Assembly (NCBI GenBank): GCA_030248215.1
Contig: JASANG010003480.1
Span: 1-64,000, forward strand
DNA length: 64,000 nucleotides
Source: Enoplolaimus lenunculus
Lineage: Eukaryota > Nematoda > Enoplea > Enoplida > Thoracostomopsidae
Direction: 5' to 3'
The position numbers and the translations under genes are program-made. Positions 45,997-54,900 of the stretch are shown here, piece after piece. The first letter of the stretch is position 1. Each line of letters begins with the position of its first letter. The notes beneath the pieces are model-generated. The model was not told the DNA's origin. It did not search any database and saw only the letters and a list, made by a program, of their open reading frames with translations.

Positions 45997-48900
45997 TAGA
46001 TTAACTTTTAAAATATACTTCAAACTTCCGTATATATATCACCCAAACATTCATTACAACAGTTGGACAGCTGCCCAAAACACGTATGTGGGGCGTTCCA
46101 GCTTTAACAATATAAACTGAATCGGACACATTTTCGTCGTAAATTCAAAACCAGATTGAGAAGCAACACTCTTAGGGACGTTTGATGATGTAAACATGTT
46201 TCGTCTTATTTTAAATTTTTAATACGTTGCAGATGATTCTGATATAACGCGTCGTATGCTTGGAAAACGGATACTGACGTTTAAAAGTTTTAAAGATGTT
46301 TTATTTTTCTGCCAGCACAATTAAACTACACTGAACAAAATGGCGAGCCCAATTGACTCTTTCCGAAATAGGCTTATGTGAACTACACAAACTGAGTCAA
46401 ATTGGACTCACGGAGCGACTCAGTGAGTCGAATTTGACTCTGGCGGAGTCGAATTTTGACTCAGTTTGAGTAGTTCAAAAACGTCTACTTCGGAAAGAGT
46501 CAATTTGACTCGACATTTTTTGTACTGTATATTTTTGTACTGTATGTAAATATTCATCGGGATTTCTAAATATAATGTATACATCTATATACTTATATTG
46601 AGGTATGGCATATGAATGGAATAATGCCGTGATATACTGTTTGAAAGGTTTAATACAAATCGGCGCCTTTCCAAAATGGCACGCATTTTCGGCCCCATTT
46701 CGGCGGCCACACGTAAGCTTTTACTCTGCCTGTTTCGTTTTCAGGCACATAGTACGAACCCGGACAGCGGGGCTATTTCCGGATAACGGATTTTATATTT
46801 CCATAGAAATTTTGGCCCATGTATACAACAGCGTCGGATCGTTTTCCGGCGGGTTTGTAGTACAGTCAGTTTAAGCGTTAGACTAACTTTTTTTGCTTAG
46901 GCTTAGGAATACGCTCATCCTTTACGCTTAGGCTTAGGCTTTAGGAATATGCTTAAATACTGTGCCGCCCCTGTTCTTTACATTGGCCGAAATTTAAACT
47001 CCGCTAATACAATTCATGCTCAACTTAAGGCAATGAGTTTATGGTTCTGGTGAATTTCTTGACCCTAAAATGTTGTGGTGGTTTACGAGTCTGCTCGTAC
47101 TGCGTATTCAACAACCGAATATTCGTTCACATTCTCATAACTCGAATCTTAACAACTTACCGAATTTGTTCTGCGGTGGAAAAGCGTCAACGGGTGACGT
47201 TCCGGCGAAACCGTCTCGCTTGGAGTCGTTATACGGATATTCACCCTGTAAAATAACCCTGCGCCTTTTACAAATCACGAAATCTAAACGCTTTTTAAGC
47301 GAAACTTGTTAAATATATACACTGTAAATTCCAATGAGTTAATTAATCACTCTAAAACGGAATGTTCGTTATTTCTGAGTTAATAACTGTAAACTTTAAC
47401 TCAATCTGAGTTGAGTTGATTCTCACTCTGTGAGTTGGGTTGATTACGGAAAAATTGACTATTTAAATCAGAATGGGTTGTATCAACTCAGAATTTATAT
47501 GAGTTCTGATAGTCCTAACTTAGACTGAGTGGTTTCACTCAGTCTCAGTTGAAATCAATTCACTGGAATTTACAGTGTACCTGCAGGGGTCGTATTTTTA
47601 GTGTATTTGCGACAACGGTCGGTAATACGTGCCCATATTTATCACTCTTAATAACAACCGGAAACGAATAATTTAGCTTTTACTCCCGATAAATTTAAAC
47701 TAAATTGGATCAATTCAGCTCGAATTCTTTTTCCACGTGGTAGTTTTTGCACTGACAACTTGCAACGTCAATTTGCACGCATATGTGCAGTTTCAGGCGT
47801 TTGCAAAAAAATGAACTTGCAAACAATTGCAATAAAAGCCAGTCATACGGTGTAAATCATCTTGATTCAGCTTGTAAGGCTATTGGTATGTATGAATTAT
47901 TAATTCTCTACGTATTTATTTCGTTTACAAGTTCTTGAATGCACTTTCGAACAAAACTTGCAACAGTAAATGTCAGCTACAAGAAACACTGAAACAATCA
48001 CACGTTAAACAGACGTCAACAAACTTCTTGACTTGAAAACGGTTTCGGATTTTGACATTTTTAGTTAATGCTCGAAAAGTGCAGAACTGGGCCAGTCAAC
48101 CTCGTTGCAGGCCGATAAATATCAAATATTGCATAAATTCAAAAAGTCTGAATTAATTAAAAAAACTCCCAGCAGAATCTGTCATATTGAAGTATTCGCA
48201 GCAAAAACTTGCATGTGTCAATAGTGTTTTAGTATTTAACTCAAAGCAAAATGAAAACGATTAGACTGGATTAATAAGTTAAAATGAGTGCTAAAGATGA
48301 AATTATATATCCGTTTGCCATTATGCAACTTATCTGCCAAGCGTTTGACTATTGTTAAGTGTGTACTTTTTCAGTCAACAATACATTTGGTGCAAGGTTC
48401 GAAACATTTCGAATATTTTCCTATTTCCTTTAGCCACAATTAATTAAAAATTAACAATGAACTGCATGTAAATTAATGGTTACAACTTTAAAAGCCAGCC
48501 TTCCAAATATTTACATGACTGTTACCTGCCATAAATTTGTTCGTCCAATTTCATAATGATCGCCCCATGGATATTCTTCGCCTATAAATACCCTATACAG
48601 CAGGATGCAACCGGAGGTAAAAAATACCGAAGCCGGAGGTCAACAAAACTTGCCAGAGCCGGAACCGGAGGTGAGGCGAAATTCCATAGTAAAAATGATG
48701 GTTAACTAGTAAATTTTAGCCAATATCTGCAACATGTTGTTAAGTTGTTTGATTTAACGCTTATTTTCAGTGAAATTTCGCAAATTCCTTCCTGAAAATT
48801 GCGACAAAAGTAAAGCAAAACGCGCTAAACAGATAAATTTTGCAAAACTATACAAAATTTCACTACCTAAATTGCCGGAACATCCAGCAAACATTCTACC

Positions 48901-51900
48901 GGAGCCGGAGTCGGAGGCCGATTTTCTTTCGGAGCCGGAGGCAGTCCTCCGGTCGCACCCTGCTATACAGCATTAAAAGAGAGCTGGTAAATAATAAACT
49001 TAGAAATGTCGCATTATTCTCGTCTTGGTGCATTCAAAAATTAGTCGATTTAAAAAATTTAGTGTTAAAAAGAAAGTTATTTGAACAGAGTCACCTTCGA
49101 ATATCATATGATATATTTTCAAATGTGTGCATACTTGAGGTAACATATCCAAACTGTCCTGTTGAAAATCATATAATACTAGAATTTGAAGTTTGAATTT
49201 TAGAATTATGTAACGCTGATTCAAAGCGATCTTGTGTTGGGAACGAATTTACAGGCGTGTATACGGTATTGTAATCCACATATGTGCCGCTACCTTTCGA
49301 CCTTCTATTCATTTATTAGCACCCGCAGATTGACACTGTCCCGCTGAATATGATATGATATTCGGTGTAATTTTGGAATATCATATGATATTCGCATAAA
49401 TGTCCCACAGTATCATGTGACATACCGTCCCTTGTACACATTGACCATTTGAGAGCGGTGGTTTGTAAGCTAATGTCATATAACATTCGAGTTTTGTGTG
49501 GACCCAATATAAGAGCCTGATTTTTAACGTTGACGTCGAATCAACATGGGACAAACCGTGTCCGGCCTGCCCCGGTTATAACGTGAACCCTGCATTAGGC
49601 TTAGGTGTTCTATTTGTTGGCCGTTATTAGTAAACTAACATTTGAAAGTGTTTTGTAAATATCGTCTGCTACAAATAACATATACACCGAAAATAATATT
49701 TTTAAACATTTCAGATAATCATATGAACACGATAGTGTTCATATATATGATTCGCGCATCTCAAGCGCGTATTTTCAGTTTAGTTCGCATGTTGGTGCTC
49801 AAGTAATATCAGACCTGTATCGTTTAAATTTTGTACACTGGTATCCTAGTACGTAACGAATATTTGTGCCAAAGGATTTTGCAAACCAATGTGGTTTTCA
49901 ATAGTTACGGTCAAAAAACTCCTTACAGAAAGTGCACGAAATTTTTCATTTTGGTTCAACACTTTTTACACGTTAGCTATGTAATTTTACGATTGTAACT
50001 TTCACCACTTTATAGAGCTTACGGTTGGTTTCACCCCAACGGTTGGTTTCACCCCAACAGTCGGTTTCACCCCAACGGTTGGTTTCACCCCAACGGTTGG
50101 TTTCACCCCAACGGTTGGTTTTGCCCCAACGGTTGGTTTTGCCCCAACGGTTGGTTTCACCCCAACGGTTGGTTTCACCCCAACAGTCGGTTGCACCCCA
50201 ACCGTTGGTTTTACCCCAACGGTTGGTTTCACCCCAACAGTCGGTTCCACCCCAACGGTTGGTTTCACCCCAACGGTTGGTTTCACCCCAACGGTTGGTT
50301 TTGCCCCAACGGTTGGTTTTGCCCCAACGGTTGGTTTTGCCCCAACGGTTGGTTTCACCCCAACAGTCGGTTTCACCCCAACGGTTGGTTTCACCCCAAC
50401 GGTTGGTTTTGCCCCAACGGTTGGTTTTGCCCCAACGGTTGGTTTCACCCCAACAGTCGGTTTCACCCCAACGGTTGGTTTCACCCCAACGGTTGGTTTC
50501 ACCCCAACGGTTGGTTTCACCCCAACGGTTGGTTTTGCCCCAACGGTTGGTTTTGCCCCAACGGTTGGTTTCACCCCAACGGTTGGTTTCACCCCAACAG
50601 TCGGTTCCACCCCAACGGTTGGTTTTACCCCAACGGTTGGTTTCACCCCAACAGTCGGTTTCACCCCAACAGTCGGTTTCACCCCAACGGTTGTTTTCAC
50701 CCCAACAGTCGGTTTCACCCCAAGGGTTGGTTTCACCCCAACGGTTGGTTTCACCCCAACGGTTGGTTTTGCCCCAACGGTTGGTTTTGCCCCAACGGTT
50801 GGATTCACCTCAACGGTTGGTTTCACACCAACGGTTGGTTTTACTCCAACGGTTGGATTCACCTCAACGGTTGGTTTCACTCCAACGGTTGGTTTCACCC
50901 CAACGATTGATTTCACCCTAACGATTGGTTTCACCCTAACCATTGGTTTCACCCCAACGGTCGGTTTCATCCCAACGGTCGGTTGCAGCCCAACGGTTGA
51001 TTTCACACAACGGTTGGTTTCACCCTAACGGTTGGTTTCAACCCAACGGTTGGTTTCAGCCCAACGGTTGATTTCACACAACGGTTGATTTCACCCCAAC
51101 GGTTGGTTTCACCCCAACGGTTGGTTTCACCCCAACGGTTGGTTTTACCTCAACGGTTGGTTTCACCCCAACGGTCGATTTCATCCCAACGGTTGGTTTC
51201 ACTCCAACGGTTGGTTTCACCCCAACGGTTGGTTTCACCCCAACGGTTGGTTTCACCCAACGGTTGGTTTCACCCCAACGGTTGGTTTTGCCCAACGGTT
51301 CGTTTCACCCCAGGGCCCTCGTTTCACCCCAGCGGTTAGTTTCACCCCAGCGGTTAATTTTGCCCCAGAGGTTAGTTTCACCCCAACGGCTGGTTTCACC
51401 TCAACGGTCGGTTTCAGCCCAAGGGTTGGTTTCACACAAACGGTTAGCTTCACCACAACGGACGATGTCACCCCAATGGATTAATGCAGCAGCTTGGTAA
51501 AGCGGTTGAAACTAGAAAAAAATGCTCAGCACTTGAGCAAAAAGGGATATGTTTCATATTCCTACTAAAAGTATGGTAAACTAGATCAGCACATTCGCTT
51601 GATGTAACCTGGAAAAGTATTAAGAAACAGTAGCTGCCAAAATCATGTTAATTATTAATTTTTCTGAAACATATTGCGGACAGCAAAATTTCTGTAGTAT
51701 TTTTGTAAGAAACAGATGCTTTTCTTGAATGCAAAGCGAAATTATTTCTGAAATGTAGACAGATGTAGCTTGGAATCCATGAAAATATATTGAAGTTCTC
51801 TACAAAACGTATTAAATTTACCTATGGCTTTGTATTACCATAGTTAATTGAATTTCATAAGAGCATTGTGTGGCGAACTAATGGCTGTTAGAGTTTTGAT

Positions 51901-54900
51901 GACCAATTTTGTTAGATACTTTCTTGAACAGACGTCACAAAACGAATCGCAATTGATGCTTTAAAAAGGCTCCACTTATAAGTGACTTTTGAGTTTACTC
52001 GATTTTTTACCTTAGTGACAAATTATATAAATGCGCATTTCCCACCCGAGTTATTTATCTGTTTCACTGCATAGTCACGACTATTGAAGCTCACAAATCG
52101 CACCGTATTCTGGCAACATCGATTAACTTGCAAAATCAAAAAGCGGTATAGCCTCAGTCATGTCTCTGCGACCCTAAGGAATTTCTGAAAATTGCTAACA
52201 AGTCCTGTCAAAAACTTCAATGTTAGAAATAGATTTGCTGTCCGCAATACGTTTCAGAAAAATTAATAATTAACATGATTTTGGCAGCTATTGTTTCTTA
52301 ATACTTTTCCAGGTTACATCAAGCGAATGTGCTGATCTAGTTTACCATACTTTTAGTAGGAATATGAAACATATCCCTTTTTGCTCAAGTGCTGAGCATT
52401 TTTTTCTAGTGTATATATGAATGCCGGACTATTTTCAACGCGGGTTAAGCTTAAGTTTTAATCTAATTTTTGTGATTAATCTTGGGCTTAGGCTTAGGCT
52501 TAGGAACATGTTTGCTCTTATGCTATTTCTTGATCTTCGGCTGTGGCTTATGAATATGCTTATACACTGTTACGGCCCTCATTTGTACGTTGCCCATTCA
52601 TAAATGTCTTCAGAAATTAGAAATATTTTTCTGAATAATGAATAATCTAGGTTACTATTATCAAGAGTGTGTAGCACATATCACCAGTGTTGATAGGTCT
52701 TGTACCTTTCGAACCAGCGCTAATTTTTAGATGCGCCGCTGCAAAGGTTCGTCAGTTTGAAATCCTATCGCTAACTAGTAATAGATGCTATTCGCATTTG
52801 AGAATACGGGCCATAGATGGTGATACACTGTAAAAAATGTGGAGTCAAATTGACTCTGTCGGAAACAGGCTTCTCCTGACTACGCAAACTGGGTCAAATT
52901 TGACTCCGCCAGAGTCAACAGTGAATCGAATTTGACTCTGGCTGAGTCAAATTTGACTCAGTTTGTGCAGTCAAGAAAAGCCTGTTTCCGAGAGAGTCAA
53001 ATTGACCCCCATTTTGTACAGTGTAGTATTTGTCACTTTTAAACCAGTTAAATGCTGAGGCTTACGACTCAGCAATTTTACGCATATGATTTGCTCTACT
53101 GCTGTACCAATTTTGAGTTCAACAAGTGCAATAGTTTAGTGAGTTTGAAAACCTATTACTAACTGATGATACTTGCTATACACATTTGAGAATATGGGCC
53201 AAGAAACAAACTCTACAAGTTTATCAGAATTTTTTACGTGAAAAGTAATATGTTTTTCCTAAGCAAAATATCTCAAAAATCACTATTTTTAGTAATTTTT
53301 GATATTTAAAAAATATTTTCTTAAATATAAACATTATTTTCAATTGCAACGCAAACACAGCACAGGCGCAGGGCCGTAGCCTGCTCACCTTGTTAGGCAG
53401 TGCTAAACATTTGACAGGAGGGACACACAAGGGTTTTCAATGACATTTTACTAGCATGTTTGAGAATTTTCGTGGTGGAATCCAACTGTTCCTGGGACTG
53501 ATCCCACCCCCTGGCTTGCCTCTTGCTACGGGCCGGATGGAAATACTTGAGCCTACTGGCGATGTGTTTTTGCGGTAAGAGGATTTTGTATGTTCAGAAA
53601 AGACGTGGCCGCTGTCTGTTTTAAGCTTAGTAGCTGGTCCATTGCACCAAAATTGCAGACAGCGTGGCACACAAATCACAATAGCTTCTAACGTTTACCG
53701 TTAAGCCCGCCACGTGCCGCAAATTCCCATTCGTACTCGGTCGGCAGCCGTTTAGCGGCGATGTAGCAATACGCGTTTGCGTCTTGCTTACTGACATGAA
53801 CCACTGGATGGCTCCATTTGCCGTCGAGATTGGAGTCGGGACCGTACGGCTGCAATTTTATAAATTACCCTGGAGTTCATTTCGCGATGGTAAAACCTTA
53901 TGGAAAAAACCCCGTTGAGCTGCAGGCAGATTCCAGAAGATTACTCTAAAGTCGGTTAAAAGCTCTATTTTTGCCTATGTGGAAATTTTGCGAGAGGATT
54001 CATACCATCAATAATTCCCTTTGGATATATTTCGTGCCCTATGCGAAACTTTGCCCCAGTTGGCAACTGCGACGTCCTGAACAATTTTTGTTCGGCACAT
54101 CCCAAACAACTACTGGAATGCAAACTCGTTTTGATTCGTGGATTTTACAAACCAATCGGATGCAGGAATGGAAACTATTTGGGATTCGTTGTGCATATTT
54201 GATTGTGTTCTATAAAACTGACTTGCACAATAACTATTTGCCTTCACCATACTTACAAACCATAAATTAAACAAGGTTCAGAGTGTTTATATAGCATACA
54301 AACGAAGCTGTATGAGCGTGTGCCGTTACTGCTGGTTTTTAAAAACAAACATTGTTTTAAATTCCGGTTCATGTTTCGGCAATAAATTAATCTAATGTTC
54401 CAGTAATATTTCATTGCTATTGGATTGAAAACCGCTATATATTCAGATAGCACTGAAAAGTTTTTCGCTTCGGAAACCGGGACACTGAAGCTTTTCATGC
54501 CTCAGGTACGGGATACTAAATATTTTTGAATTCGGTGTCCAGGACACTATACACTTGAAAGATAGCTGGTGTACACCGGATATTCTGGAAATTGCACTAG
54601 TGTTTCAATTAAATGGGTATGTAAAGTAGTAAATAAGCTCTCATAGTATCACAAGATCTGTTGCAACTTTGCGGTAAATATTCTGTGATAATTTTAACCA
54701 AATCTAAACTGTACGAAGCTAATTTATATATAAATTGGCTGCGCGTATTTTTGACGTTGAAATTATTTTGCTAATTAATTTAAAATCTGCATTGTAGCGG
54801 AACGTTTTTTCGCGAGACTACAAAGGAATAAGCTTAAGCTTTAGATAAATTTTTTTACTTAGGCTTACGGGCCAATATTACATTAAGGGGCGTAACAGTT

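Noticed and set aside
50002-51500. Long repetitive open frames (VGVKPT, SPQRLV, HPNGWF)
   Set aside because: They exist on both strands and in several frames only because the 18-bp unit lacks stops, and they lie within an intron of the SUMF2-like gene.
53971-54270. 99-codon plus-strand frame between SUMF2-like exons
   Set aside because: No recognisable domain or family match, and it lies antisense within an intron.
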